DNA of 61,658 nucleotides from Chloroflexota bacterium (lineage in GTDB: Bacteria; Chloroflexota; Anaerolineae; UBA4142): assembly GCA_016219275.1 (NCBI GenBank), contig JACRBM010000050.1, positions 1 to 61,658 of the forward strand, given 5' to 3'. Shown here piece by piece: positions 7,920 through 17,903 of this stretch (positions within the stretch are counted from its first letter, which is position 1; each line of letters starts with the position of its first letter). The notes under the pieces are model-generated. The model was given only the letters and a program-made list of their open reading frames with translations. It had not been told where the DNA came from and searched no databases. A program made the position numbers and the translations under genes.

Positions 7920-10199
7920 TTACATCATCGGGTCCATCGTCAACGCGGGATGGTTTTTCGATTCGAGGTACGCGACGAGATCGGGCACTTCGGTACAAAC
8001 TCGTTCGTCCGCGATCTTTTCGATCAACTCTGGATCGCCGGCAAACTCGGCGGCTTTTTTGAACTCGTCCGCCATCGTTTGCTTGAGCACCGACGACATC
8101 CACACAACGCGCTTGAACCCGCCGTCCGCGCTCAAGAATTTTTTCGACGTGAGATAGTACTTGCCCACGCCCATCACGCCCGGCGTTTGCAAACCGCCGC
8201 CCGCCATACCCGCAAGCGTCGAGAACGTCATGCCAGCCGGCGTCATCGAAGTATCCTCGCGCGAAACGACCATCACGCCGTTCGCTTCGGGAATCACCAT
8301 CACGATGCACTCGAAACAACCGCACGCGGTCATCGGATTTTCCATAATCGAGTACATCGAAACGGTATCGAATTGCTGATGCGAATTCTGGTACAGGAAT
8401 TCGTTCGAGCCGCTAAAGTAACCCTTGACTGGGTCAATGATTTGTTTTTTAGGAATCGGCTGATTGGGACCGGTTGGATTGATTTGGAAACTTGCCTTGC
8501 AGTCGAGCCACGAGTACGCGCCGCACAAGCCAACCCGTTCCGGCGAAATGACGCAGAGGTGATTGGGCGCGAACGATTGGCAGAGCGTGCACGAGTAAAA
8601 TTCTTCGACCTGCTCGTCCACCATATCCGCGAGACGCACATTGCGTTTTTGGTACGCATCGCGCGCGACCTGAAGCATCGTGTTCACGTCAGCGGGATTA
8701 GTATAAATCGTGACTTGAATCTTGTCCACAATCGCGCCAAAGTCGGCGTGATAGCGCGCGTGCAAAACCTTGCCGATGTCTTGAAGACGGAACCCTTTTT
8801 CGAACGCAGCTTTCGATACGCGAATCCACGTAATGTCGCGCTGACCGACGTGTTGCACGCCGGACGCGCCGTTGACAAAGTGGTGAATCTGGCGTTCGAG
8901 CACCGGCTCGAAATCTTCTTGCATCTTGCGCCCAGCCACTTCGGCGACGATGCCCATATCGAACGCACCGCCTTCGGGCATCGCGTCCAAATCGGGACCG
9001 ATGACCGTGACCTTGCCGTCTTCGACCTTGTCCATCGGCAAATTGTAGAGATACTCGAAGCAACGCGCGCGCTTGCCGCCGGATTCGGCGCGCAAGTCGG
9101 CTTTGCGGACGACTTCGCCTTCAAACGCTGAGCCGTACGGAACTGGGATCGGCACTTCGGTCATCTTGATCTTGACGCCGCGTACTTCGATGCAACGCTG
9201 AACGAGTTTCTCGGCGCGTTCCAAATCGTCCTTGCCGGGAATTTCGTTGAACGGCATCGAAATGACGTGTTCGTAACTCGTGACGCCGGTCGGCAGAATT
9301 TCCGGAATGACTGTGTCGGCAATCGCGGGGAAGCCGTAGGAGATCGCGCCTGCGGCGGTCGCGTATTTCAAATCGTCCACTTCGCCGAGCGCGAGGACGA
9401 ACGCGAACACGCGCGCCTTGTTGTACAACAAAATCTCGCGCGACTGTCCGCCCTTCATGCCGCCGAAGGTCAACGCGGAACGCGTCGCAAAACCGATCGC
9501 GTAAATCGCGGAGAGCGTGTCGGTGCCGAACGGGACGATGAAGGTATCGTATCCCATCTCGACGCCTTCCTCTTGCAACTGATGAATGATCGAGCGACCA
9601 TTCACATTGCCGGCGAGAAAGATGAGGATGTTGCGCCGTTGCAGTTCGCGCACAATCTTGACCGCGACCTCGTTCGATTTCGCGCAACCAACAATCGCCG
9701 CGAAGCCGGGCATCCGACCGTCCACAAGTTGAATGCCCCACGAGCGCAGTTGAATGTCGTCAATCGGTCCGTTGAGGTGTCCGCCGCCGTTTCCTTTAGA
9801 AAACTCCGGCGACGTGAACGACGCCTGCGCGAGTTGAAATCCGGGGAGCGCCTCCGGTTGATCGCCGTACAGATAGCGCAACGCCATCAACGTTTCTTCT
9901 GCGAGCAAAGTCGCCACGCCGCTGTCGAGCGTTTCACCCAGGTACGGCGTCCATTTCGATTCCGCCGGGATGGGATGCATCAACGACTTGACATGATCCA
10001 TCACCGGAACGAGATCGCCGACGGTCTCGACCTTACGCCCAGTGAGTCCCATGATCGTCGGCAAAAAATACGCAGTGTTGGGAAAGCCAACCTTGGCATC
10101 CGCGCCTTTTTCATTCAATGCTTTTTGCAGATACGCATCCGTTTCGCGGACAATATTGTTCGCGCCGCGAATCGCCGATGTGGCAATGTAACGAGACAT
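7920..10199 (-). CDS. acsB: CO-methylating acetyl-CoA synthase (CODH/ACS beta subunit)
   Basis: ACS joins CO, the methyl group from CFeSP and CoA into acetyl-CoA at the nickel-iron A-cluster. The [4Fe-4S] ligands of that cluster are visible as C537, C540, C549 and C559 (SCTLCQSFAPNHLC, VGLCGAYSW), and the distal nickel site as C626-G-C628 (TACGCFE). At 759 residues it is the long bacterial type with the N-terminal CODH-binding domain (RYIATSAIRGANNIV, FPNTAYFLPTIMGLTG). It ends in HPALTMDPMM. An ATG at 10199 is preceded by GGAGGAACTGA. Neighbours are acsA and a GNAT gene upstream and the CBS gene downstream. No cooC/acsF-type nickel-insertion ATPase is visible in the window. Confidence 0.97.
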   Translation of the reverse strand: MSRYIATSAIRGANNIVRETDAYLQKALNEKGADAKVGFPNTAYFLPTIMGLTGRKVETVGDLVPVMDHVKSLMHPIPAESKWTPYLGETLDSGVATLLAEETLMALRYLYGDQPEALPGFQLAQASFTSPEFSKGNGGGHLNGPIDDIQLRSWGIQLVDGRMPGFAAIVGCAKSNEVAVKIVRELQRRNILIFLAGNVNGRSIIHQLQEEGVEMGYDTFIVPFGTDTLSAIYAIGFATRSALTFGGMKGGQSREILLYNKARVFAFVLALGEVDDLKYATAAGAISYGFPAIADTVIPEILPTGVTSYEHVISMPFNEIPGKDDLERAEKLVQRCIEVRGVKIKMTEVPIPVPYGSAFEGEVVRKADLRAESGGKRARCFEYLYNLPMDKVEDGKVTVIGPDLDAMPEGGAFDMGIVAEVAGRKMQEDFEPVLERQIHHFVNGASGVQHVGQRDITWIRVSKAAFEKGFRLQDIGKVLHARYHADFGAIVDKIQVTIYTNPADVNTMLQVARDAYQKRNVRLADMVDEQVEEFYSCTLCQSFAPNHLCVISPERVGLCGAYSWLDCKASFQINPTGPNQPIPKKQIIDPVKGYFSGSNEFLYQNSHQQFDTVSMYSIMENPMTACGCFECIVMVIPEANGVMVVSREDTSMTPAGMTFSTLAGMAGGGLQTPGVMGVGKYYLTSKKFLSADGGFKRVVWMSSVLKQTMADEFKKAAEFAGDPELIEKIADERVCTEVPDLVAYLESKNHPALTMDPMM

Positions 10200-10228
10200 T
10201 CAGTTCCTCCTTCGAGTTATCGAATGGT

Positions 10229-10298
10229 CAATTCAATTTTTGATTTTCGATTTTTGATTTTGGATTTGAAAATCGAAAATCCAAAATCGAAAATTCGT
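10229..10298. repeat. Snap-back spacer, word TCGATTTTTGATT
   Basis: TTTTTGATTTTCGATTTTTG is followed by GAAAATCGAAAATCCAAAAT, its inverted form. This word family recurs at 13527-13617, 20328-20400 and, in frame inside genes, at about 24050-24090 and 30798-30830. Confidence 0.85.
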
Positions 10299-10861
10299 TA
10301 GAATTCTTCTTTCTTCGAGGCAAGGCGCAAGACCAACACGACGACGTCTTGCGTCTCGCCATCGGGGTACATGAAATAATCGGTAAAGGTCGCGCGCAAT
10401 TCAAAGCCCAAACTCTGAAACGCGGCAATCGTCTTGACCTGATCGGCGATGACTTCGGCGACGAGTTGTTGCAAACCCAGTTTGCGCGCCACATCAATCA
10501 GCGTGCGCAACAACGCCACGCCCAAGCCGCGTCGCCGAAATTCCTTCGACAAAAAGATGCGGACGTCGGCAAGGTGTCGCCCAGGACCGGGACGAAAGTG
10601 CAGCGTCGCGTCGCCAACCACATGGTCGTTCACCACCGCAACGATGGGCAAGGTGCGACGATAGTCGAGATTCTCGATCCAGCTACTGACCACCTGCGGA
10701 TCGCGCACGTTGTTACGCATCAGTCTGAAATCATCGCTACTGACCGGCTGAAAAAGCGAGAGCAGTTCGGATTTGTCTTCCTTCGCGAGTGGACGGAACA
10801 AGACCCGCGTGCCATCGGCGAGGGTGACAATTTGGCGGTACTTGGCGATTTGGTCTAGCAT
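10298..10861 (-). CDS. GNAT-family N-acetyltransferase
   Basis: The protein of 187 residues has the GNAT acetyl-CoA loop (LSKEFRRRGLGVALLRTLIDVA) and the downstream strand-helix VIADQVKTIAAFQSLGFELRATFTDYF. Its N-terminus (ADGTRVLFRPLAKEDKSELLSLFQ) resembles the GNAT domain linked to protein acetylation. I chose the ATG at 10861 because GGAG lies six bases before it; an in-frame ATG at 10873 is possible. Sitting between acsA and acsB, it could acetylate a pathway enzyme in response to acetyl-CoA. That is inference from context. Confidence 0.85.
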   Translation of the reverse strand: MLDQIAKYRQIVTLADGTRVLFRPLAKEDKSELLSLFQPVSSDDFRLMRNNVRDPQVVSSWIENLDYRRTLPIVAVVNDHVVGDATLHFRPGPGRHLADVRIFLSKEFRRRGLGVALLRTLIDVARKLGLQQLVAEVIADQVKTIAAFQSLGFELRATFTDYFMYPDGETQDVVVLVLRLASKKEEF

Positions 10862-11000
10862 GGGTGTCTCCATGATTTCGATTGGATCCTTCCCAATCAC
10901 ATTGCCCCGCAATGGGCAGGTTGGTGCGCGCGACGTGCGTGCGTTGCCATTCTCACCACACAGCATAAAGAGCGGAGCACGACCCTGTGCGTCCGCTCGA

Positions 11001-11097
11001 CCTCACCCCCATCCCCCCGCCCCCCTTCCCCTCTCCTGATGAAGTTCAATCAGGAGAGGGGGAAGGGGTGTCCGAAGGACGGGGGAAGGGGGTGAGG
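11001..11097. repeat. Large C-rich/G-rich inverted repeat
   Basis: CCTCACCCCCATCCCCCCGC near 11001 pairs with GGGGGAAGGGGGTGAGG near 11097, with an inner stem CCCCTCTCCTGAT / ATCAGGAGAGGGG. It abuts the acsA stop codon and could act as a 3' stabiliser or partial terminator between acsA and the GNAT gene. Same family as 5756-5803. Confidence 0.8.
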
Positions 11098-13101
11098 TTA
11101 CTCCGCCGCGACCGGCAATCCGCCGTACAGCGCGGCTTGGCGATCTTTGAGCGACAACAATTCGCGCATGCGCTTGTCGCCGGACTTGCCCCACTTGGAC
11201 GCGTCGTAGATCGGCAGTTTGAGCGCGGCGCGTTTCGCGTCAATGTGCGCGAGCGAGCGACGCACGATCTCGGCGGGATCGGGCACGAATTCCATTTTGC
11301 CGCCGACAAGTTTTTCCCAGCCCTCGCTCATCAATTTTTCGACTTCTTCGCTGTTCGCCACCGGCGAATTGACGCCGAACAAGACGTACGCGCCGGACGC
11401 CGCAAAGTACGCGCCAATCGCGAGCGCCTTTTCGCTCATCCACTCGGGCGCGATACCAACACCCGGAATGTCGCTGATGTCCTCGCCGAGTCCGCCCTCG
11501 CTCGCCATTTCGGCGAGCACGGTGAGAATGCGCGTGTTGTCCACGCACGAACCCATGTGCAAGACCGGCGGAATGCCGATCGCTTCGCACACTTCGCGCA
11601 ACCCCGGACCCGCGTATTCGAGCGCGGCTTCGCCGGTAAGCAAACCATATTTTGCATTCGCCAGCGCGCCGCAACCGGTCTGGACGACGAGCACGTCGTT
11701 CTTCAACAATTCTTTCACGATGTAATTGTGTCCGGCATCCTGGGTCGTGCGCGGATTGTTGCAACCCACGACGCCCGCCACGCCGCGCAAACGCCCCGCC
11801 ATCACGGCATCGTTCAACGGGCGGAACGAGCCGCGATAATAACCGCCGAGCATGTAGCGAATGTACTCGTGCGAAAAACCTGGGACGAGGTCGGCGACGT
11901 GCGACGGAATCTGCACGTCCTTGCGATTGGGATAGTTGTCAATCGCGATCTTGACAATGTCGCGCGCGATGTTCAACGCTTCGTGTTCGTTGAACTCGAT
12001 GTGCGTCGCGCCGGTGATTTTCACTTTCGGCGACGTGGTGATGAACTTGGTGTGGAATTTCGACGCGAGGTCGGAAAGCGATTGCATGATGCACTGCACG
12101 TCCACGATCATCGCTTCGACCGCGCCGGTCATCACACACAATTCCTGATTCAGATCGTTGCCCGCGCTCGGCACGCCCTGGCGCATCAACGTTTCATTCG
12201 ACGTACAGCAAACGCCGGTCAAGTTGATGCCTTGCGCGCCTTTCGATTTTGCGTACTCGATCATCTCCGGTTCGTAGACCACACGCACGATCAACGCGGA
12301 GAGCGTCGGTTCGTGACCGTGAACGACGATGTTCACTTCGTCGGTTTTCAACACACCCAGGTTGACCTTGCTGACGAGCGGCGCGGGCGTGCCAAACAGC
12401 ACGTCCGAAATATCCGTCGCCATCATCGAGCCGCCCCAGCCATCCGCGAGCGCGGTGCGAAGCGAGCCGTGCAAAATGTGCTCGGCGTCCTGGTCGTCGC
12501 CCATGTGCGTGCGGTGCAACGTGTCCACGACTTCACGGTCCACGCCACGCGGCATCAAGCCCAGTTTGCGCCACAACTCGATACGCTTTTTCGGCGCGCG
12601 CGCGGTGTACTTGAGTTCGCCTTTTTGTCCCGCCATGTCGCCCAGCGCGACCGTCGCAATTTCGTGCGCGATCTTGCGCGCGTCTTTGCCGTCGGTCTGG
12701 ATGCCAAAGTACGCCGCGATGGTGCGGAGTTTATTTTCGTCGCGCAGTTCGTACCCTTGCGCTTCGTCTTCCGCGACGGCAAGCAACGTGAAAATCAGAT
12801 CGCGACCGTGATCGCTGTGCGCCGCGGTGCCCGCCGCGATGTGACGCGCCATGTTACGCGCGGCAACCGTCGCGCGTGTCGCGCCGCACACGCCAACTGG
12901 GTCGGGGTTCGCTTTCGTCGGGACGAGACGGCACGGACCCATGTTGCACATCTGGCAACACGCGCCTTCCGCACCGATGGGGCACGCCGCCATTTTCGCG
13001 GCGCGGCTAAATGCAGTCGAATATCCTAGTTGATCCGCGCGGTCGAGCATCTCGGCAACGGCGGGGTCAATCGTTTGAACGGTTGGTTTCTGGGTAGCCA
13101 T
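11098..13101 (-). CDS. acsA: Anaerobic carbon monoxide dehydrogenase catalytic subunit
   Basis: This nickel CODH reduces CO2 to CO for ACS or oxidises CO. The N-terminal cluster region gives C40 and C48 (bridging D-cluster) and C49, C52, C57 and C72 (B-cluster): ACPIGAEGACCQMCNMGPC and VGVCGAT. C-cluster regions such as VVGCNNPRTTQDAGHNYIVK, VQTGCGALANAKYGLL and LHMGSCVDNTRI are intact. Length, 667 residues, is normal. The ATG at 13101 is preceded by GGAGGAACC. Lack of a ferredoxin-like CooF neighbour and linkage to acsBCD point to the acetyl-CoA pathway form. Confidence 0.97.
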   Translation of the reverse strand: MATQKPTVQTIDPAVAEMLDRADQLGYSTAFSRAAKMAACPIGAEGACCQMCNMGPCRLVPTKANPDPVGVCGATRATVAARNMARHIAAGTAAHSDHGRDLIFTLLAVAEDEAQGYELRDENKLRTIAAYFGIQTDGKDARKIAHEIATVALGDMAGQKGELKYTARAPKKRIELWRKLGLMPRGVDREVVDTLHRTHMGDDQDAEHILHGSLRTALADGWGGSMMATDISDVLFGTPAPLVSKVNLGVLKTDEVNIVVHGHEPTLSALIVRVVYEPEMIEYAKSKGAQGINLTGVCCTSNETLMRQGVPSAGNDLNQELCVMTGAVEAMIVDVQCIMQSLSDLASKFHTKFITTSPKVKITGATHIEFNEHEALNIARDIVKIAIDNYPNRKDVQIPSHVADLVPGFSHEYIRYMLGGYYRGSFRPLNDAVMAGRLRGVAGVVGCNNPRTTQDAGHNYIVKELLKNDVLVVQTGCGALANAKYGLLTGEAALEYAGPGLREVCEAIGIPPVLHMGSCVDNTRILTVLAEMASEGGLGEDISDIPGVGIAPEWMSEKALAIGAYFAASGAYVLFGVNSPVANSEEVEKLMSEGWEKLVGGKMEFVPDPAEIVRRSLAHIDAKRAALKLPIYDASKWGKSGDKRMRELLSLKDRQAALYGGLPVAAE

Positions 13102-13119
13102 GGTTCCTCCTTGAATATC

Positions 13120-13182
13120 AGTGAACAGTATTCAGTATTCAGTATTCAGTATTCAGTCTGAATACTGATTACTGAATACTAG
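13120..13182. repeat. Snap-back spacer, word CAGTATT
   Basis: Four to five copies of CAGTATT are followed by CTGAATACTGATTACTGAAT. It lies between the HMA-like gene and acsA. Confidence 0.85.
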
Positions 13183-13508
13183 TATTTCCGGAACTCGCCC
13201 GACAATTGCAAATCCACTTGACTCGTCGTCGTCGCGCGCACGCCCAGTTTATCCCACGCCGGATCACCCGTAGCATACGGCGACTCGGCAACGACTTCGA
13301 GTTCGCCCGGCGCGTAACCTGCGCCCGTCAACACTTTCACGATAGCGGCTGACGTCGTCTTGGCGGGGTCGAATTCGATAAAGACTTCTTTGAACGCCGC
13401 GCTCGCCACCACATCTTCCACGCCCGCGATGGGCGCAAGCAATCGCTTGATGTTCGTGACATGATGATCGGCATAGAGCGCGGGGATGACGAGTGATAGT
13501 TGTTCCAT
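13179..13508 (-). CDS. HMA-fold protein lacking the metal-binding cysteines
   Basis: The first 70 residues follow the beta-alpha-beta pattern of heavy-metal-associated (Atx1-type) domains: LSLVIPALYADHHVTNIKRLLAPIAGVEDVVASAAFKEVFIEFDPAKTTSAAIVKVLTGAGY. At the place where the family has MxCxxC the sequence reads LYADHHVTN, which offers His-His but no Cys. A C-terminal tail (WDKLGVRATTTSQVDLQLSGEFRKY) is unlike HMA. The gene lies between the DUF166-like gene and acsA. A role in nickel delivery through the histidines is possible but speculative; it might instead only be a regulatory or protein-protein domain. Confidence 0.7.
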   Translation of the reverse strand: MEQLSLVIPALYADHHVTNIKRLLAPIAGVEDVVASAAFKEVFIEFDPAKTTSAAIVKVLTGAGYAPGELEVVAESPYATGDPAWDKLGVRATTTSQVDLQLSGEFRKY

Positions 13509-13526
13509 TTTTGAATCCCTCCGTTG

Positions 13527-13617
13527 GAATTTTGGATTTTCGATTTTCGATTTTCGATTTAGGAACGTCAGCGCGCGCTTTGCGAATTCAGAAATCCAAA
13601 ATCGAAAATCGAAAATC
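13527..13617. repeat. Snap-back spacer, word TTTTCGAT
   Basis: TTTTGGATTTTCGATTTTCG, a short unrelated loop (AGGAACGTCAGCGCGCGC), then AAATCCAAAATCGAAAATCG. It fills the junction between the DUF166-like and HMA-like genes. Confidence 0.85.
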
Positions 13618-14374
13618 AGTCCACGAAACCTTCTGGCTTGAAATAATGCACCTCGCGGTGCGGTTTGATCGCTTCGCTGAACGCATCGCGAAATAGATTA
13701 CCGCTGACGTGCAACAATGTATCGGCGTAATCTGGGTCAATGCCCATCGAGCAGAGGCAGGGATAGTGATGATGCAACATGCCCGCCTGGTATTCCACAT
13801 CGTCTAGCGTTACGCCGACGATGCCCTGCGCCACAAAGCGCATACACCCGCACGGCGCGTCGAGATCAACGTCTACGCGCGCAATCGTCTTGGCGTCTTC
13901 ATCCACCGCGACGCGTACACGCGGCTTGCCAAAATATCGCGCGAACTCGGCGATGAGCGGCTGAGTGTACTCGACGCGTTGTCCGCGCAGACTAAAGGAT
14001 TTTTCGGTAAGAGTGCAAAATGGTTTTGGGAAAACGCTGACAACGCCGACTTGTTTCATCCACTCGCGCAGTTGGTTCATCAGACCCTTTGGCAACCACT
14101 CGTTGCGGTCAATCGGCGCGATCATCGCTTTCGCGCCGGTCATTTGCGCGACATCGGGCAGCAGTTCGGCAACGCCGGAGGTTTCAGCGAGTGCGAGAAT
14201 CAAATCGGCGGGCGGGAGTGATGCGGGCAAAAAATCGCGCGGGTCTTCAATGACAATGGGAAAGTGCGAGGGTGCAGTCCATTCATTTACCGTCCAATCT
14301 TTCGGACCGTACTCACGCACGTTGTGGGCGATTCGTCGCCCGTATTCGCCTGTCACGACAGCGAGTATCTTCAT
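13616..14374 (-). CDS. DUF166-like protein
   Basis: At 252 residues, the N-terminus MKILAVVTGEYGRRIAHNVREYGP and the motif HFPIVIEDPRDFLPASLP match my memory of the DUF166 family, found mostly in methanogens and acetyl-CoA-pathway bacteria. The C-terminal half holds cysteines in DAPCGCMRF and HHHYPCLCSMGIDPDYADTLLH, which could bind a metal or cluster. The ATG at 14374 has no ideal Shine-Dalgarno sequence. Biochemical role unknown; the co-occurrence with CODH/ACS suggests a maturation or cofactor function. Confidence 0.7.
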   Translation of the reverse strand: MKILAVVTGEYGRRIAHNVREYGPKDWTVNEWTAPSHFPIVIEDPRDFLPASLPPADLILALAETSGVAELLPDVAQMTGAKAMIAPIDRNEWLPKGLMNQLREWMKQVGVVSVFPKPFCTLTEKSFSLRGQRVEYTQPLIAEFARYFGKPRVRVAVDEDAKTIARVDVDLDAPCGCMRFVAQGIVGVTLDDVEYQAGMLHHHYPCLCSMGIDPDYADTLLHVSGNLFRDAFSEAIKPHREVHYFKPEGFVD

Positions 14375-14383
14375 AGTGCAATA

Positions 14384-14472
14384 GTTCGTTAGTGCATTAG
14401 TGCGGCAGTTAGTGCGATAGTGCGGCAGTTTTCCAACTATCGCACTATCGCACTACCGCACTATCGCACTGC
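14384..14472. repeat. Snap-back spacer, word AGTGCGATAGTGCGGCAGTT
   Basis: Several copies of AGTGCGATAGTGCGGCAGTT-like words are followed by ACTATCGCACTATCGCACTA and similar. It is the longest of the AGTGCGAT family and lies between fhs and the DUF166-like gene. Confidence 0.85.
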
Positions 14473-16341
<1,869 letters not shown>

Positions 16342-16383
16342 CGTTGGCTCTCCTCCTTCGTTGCACCTGCGCGGAAATGGAAT

Positions 16384-16407
16384 AGCGGAGATTCGAGAAT
16401 CTCCGCT
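16384..16407. promoter_or_regulatory. Perfect inverted repeat at the fhs transcription start
   Basis: AGCGGAGATTC and its exact reverse complement are separated by two bases. The element begins four bases past the fhs -10 hexamer, so it covers the expected start of the transcript. It could be an operator or a 5' stabilising hairpin. A shorter element in the same position occurs at the cytochrome promoter. Confidence 0.65.
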
Positions 16408-16410
16408 GAA

Positions 16411-16443
16411 AGAATAACAACTAGCGGTCAAAATGAGGTCAAA
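16411..16443 (-). promoter_or_regulatory. fhs promoter with tandem TTTGACC boxes
   Basis: Reading the minus strand, TTTGACC occurs at 16437-16443 and again at 16426-16432, exactly 11 bp apart. After nine bases comes TATTCT (16411-16416), a weak -10. The layout equals that at 23131-23163 and 17776-17819 and resembles PhoB/OmpR-type activator sites that replace a -35. Confidence 0.7.
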
Positions 16444-16508
16444 AACATGTGCAACCTTTGTCCGAGTCTCAATTGGACATTCGTTTGTTCGTTTTTAGTG
16501 GTCAAGGT

Positions 16509-16537
16509 TTGGTCTTTCATAAAGTTCGTGTTAGAAT
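16509..16537 (+). promoter_or_regulatory. Promoter of the core-MetE gene
   Basis: TTGGTC, a 17-base spacer and TAGAAT precede the gene by about 30 bases. A GAGGAG ribosome-binding site follows at about 16551. Confidence 0.55.
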
Positions 16538-16565
16538 ACGGGCAATCTGACGAGGAGAAAAACCG

Positions 16566-17666
16566 ATGACCGAGTTTGTCCCCCGCGCGCTCGCGACCGG
16601 CGTTGGCAGTTTGCCGCATCCGGATCCACGCACCGCGATTGATTTGGTGCTCAAAACGTTTCCGACGATTCCGTTCTGGCCCCAACTGCCGCGCCGCGAT
16701 TTTCGTGAGAACATGTACGCGCAGTACAGCGATCATCTGCCGAGTGTGCAACTTGATCTGCCGCACGAGTGGATGGGCGCAGTCATCGGCGACGACAAAC
16801 TGGCGCAGGTCGAAGAATTTTACGTGCGCTACCTGACCGACGACCTTGAACTGTTCGCGATGAGCGCAGATTATGCCGCCGGTCTCTACGCGCTGCGCGA
16901 TTCGGCGAGCGCGCTGCGCGACACGGTGATGCTCAAAGGTCAGGTCACCGGTCCGATCAGTTTCGGCTTGAAGGTCGTTGACCAAACACTCAAGCCGATG
17001 TTGTACGATGAAGCATTACGCGACGTGCTGGTGAAACATCTCGCGCGCAAAGCCCAGTGGCAGGAAAAATTTTTGCAATCCGTGTTACAACCTTGCGAAG
17101 GTTCACGCTTCGCGCCTTCGCAAAGTTGCGATACCATCATTTTCATTGACGAACCTTCGCTCGCGCTCGTCGGCGCGTCGCTCGTCGCGCTCAATCGCGA
17201 GGAAGTCGTGCGCGATCTCGAAGAAGTTTTTTCCGCGTTGCAAGGATTGAAAGGGACGCACTGTTGCGGCAACACCGACTGGGGCATGTTGCTCGACACG
17301 TCTGTCAATGTGATTTCGTTCGACGCGTACACCTACGCCGAGAACCTCGCGCTCTTTGCCGACGAGGTGAAACACTTTTTGCATCGCGATGGCATTCTCG
17401 CCTGGGGCATCGTGCCGACCATCGCCGAACACATCGCGCGCGAAACGGCTGAATCGCTCGTCGCGCGGCTCGACGCGGCAATCGCGTTGCTCGTCAAAAA
17501 AGGAATTGACCGCGATACGCTCTACGCGCGCGCGCTCATCACCCCCGCGTGTGGACTTGGCACGATTTCAGAATCCGCCGCTGAACGCGCGCTCGAACTG
17601 ACGCGTCAAGTTTCTGCACGTGTTCGTGAACGCGAGTGGAAGTTAGTTGAATCGTTGAATCGTTGA
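16566..17666 (+). CDS. Core-MetE-type cobalamin-independent-family methionine synthase
   Basis: The protein matches only the C-terminal catalytic half of MetE. The zinc site is visible as H232-x-C234 (THCCGNTDW), a likely Glu at about 259 and C329 (TPACGLG). At 366 residues it lacks the N-terminal folate-binding half, as do the core-MetE proteins of Dehalococcoides and many archaea. Those use a methylated corrinoid protein as donor; in Dehalococcoides the donor is reported to be CFeSP (family knowledge). It diverges from fhs and the acs cluster, which makes CFeSP a likely donor here too. The ATG has GAGGAG eight bases upstream. About 14 codons near residues 176-188 derive from an inserted palindrome. 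Confidence 0.85.
   Translation: MTEFVPRALATGVGSLPHPDPRTAIDLVLKTFPTIPFWPQLPRRDFRENMYAQYSDHLPSVQLDLPHEWMGAVIGDDKLAQVEEFYVRYLTDDLELFAMSADYAAGLYALRDSASALRDTVMLKGQVTGPISFGLKVVDQTLKPMLYDEALRDVLVKHLARKAQWQEKFLQSVLQPCEGSRFAPSQSCDTIIFIDEPSLALVGASLVALNREEVVRDLEEVFSALQGLKGTHCCGNTDWGMLLDTSVNVISFDAYTYAENLALFADEVKHFLHRDGILAWGIVPTIAEHIARETAESLVARLDAAIALLVKKGIDRDTLYARALITPACGLGTISESAAERALELTRQVSARVREREWKLVESLNR
17088..17128. repeat. Palindromic repeat inserted in frame in the metE-like gene
   Basis: CAACCTTGCGAAGG, a 13-base loop, then CCTTCGCAAAGTTG form an inverted repeat. It encodes QPCEGSRFAPSQSC, which looks out of place in the family. Confidence 0.7.
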
Positions 17667-17768
17667 ATTGTTGGGCAGTTGGCTGGTTGAGAGGTCGGAT
17701 GATCCGGCGAATTGTGACGAACAAACTATGCAACGATCCAACGATCCAACCACCCAACTCTCCAACAA
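17646..17768. repeat. Snap-back spacer, word GTTGAATC / GATCCAAC
   Basis: GTTGAATCGTTGAATCGTTG and related words are followed after about 60 bases by CAACGATCCAACGATCCAAC, giving a long imperfect hairpin after the metE-like stop codon. It may serve as its transcription end. Confidence 0.75.
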
Positions 17769-17775
17769 ACCAGTT

Positions 17776-17819
17776 TTTGACCGTCCTTTGACTACCCTCT
17801 GACTTGCTCGTGATAATAT
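17776..17819 (+). promoter_or_regulatory. Signalling-operon promoter with three tandem boxes
   Basis: TTTGACC (17776), TTTGACT (17787) and TCTGACT (17798) lie exactly 11 bp apart. After nine bases comes TAATAT (17814-17819). Box period and box-to--10 distance equal those of the fhs and cytochrome promoters. Confidence 0.7.
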
Positions 17820-17903
17820 CTGCAAAGCAAACAAGCGAAAGCGTTCGGTGCATCAACGGCGATGACTGACCGATCACTGAATCTAAATGTCCAAAGGATC
17901 GCG

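Noticed and set aside
7843-8325. N-terminal extension of the CBS protein
   Set aside because: It would run through acsB in another frame; a good ribosome-binding site precedes the ATG at 7842.
7950-9131. A 393-codon plus-strand open frame opposite acsB
   Set aside because: Shadow of acsB, which carries all A-cluster ligands.
10987-13029. A 680-codon plus-strand open frame opposite acsA
   Set aside because: It mirrors acsA codon positions in GC-rich DNA, is rich in Arg/His/Val without motifs, and has no Shine-Dalgarno sequence. acsA itself is unambiguous.
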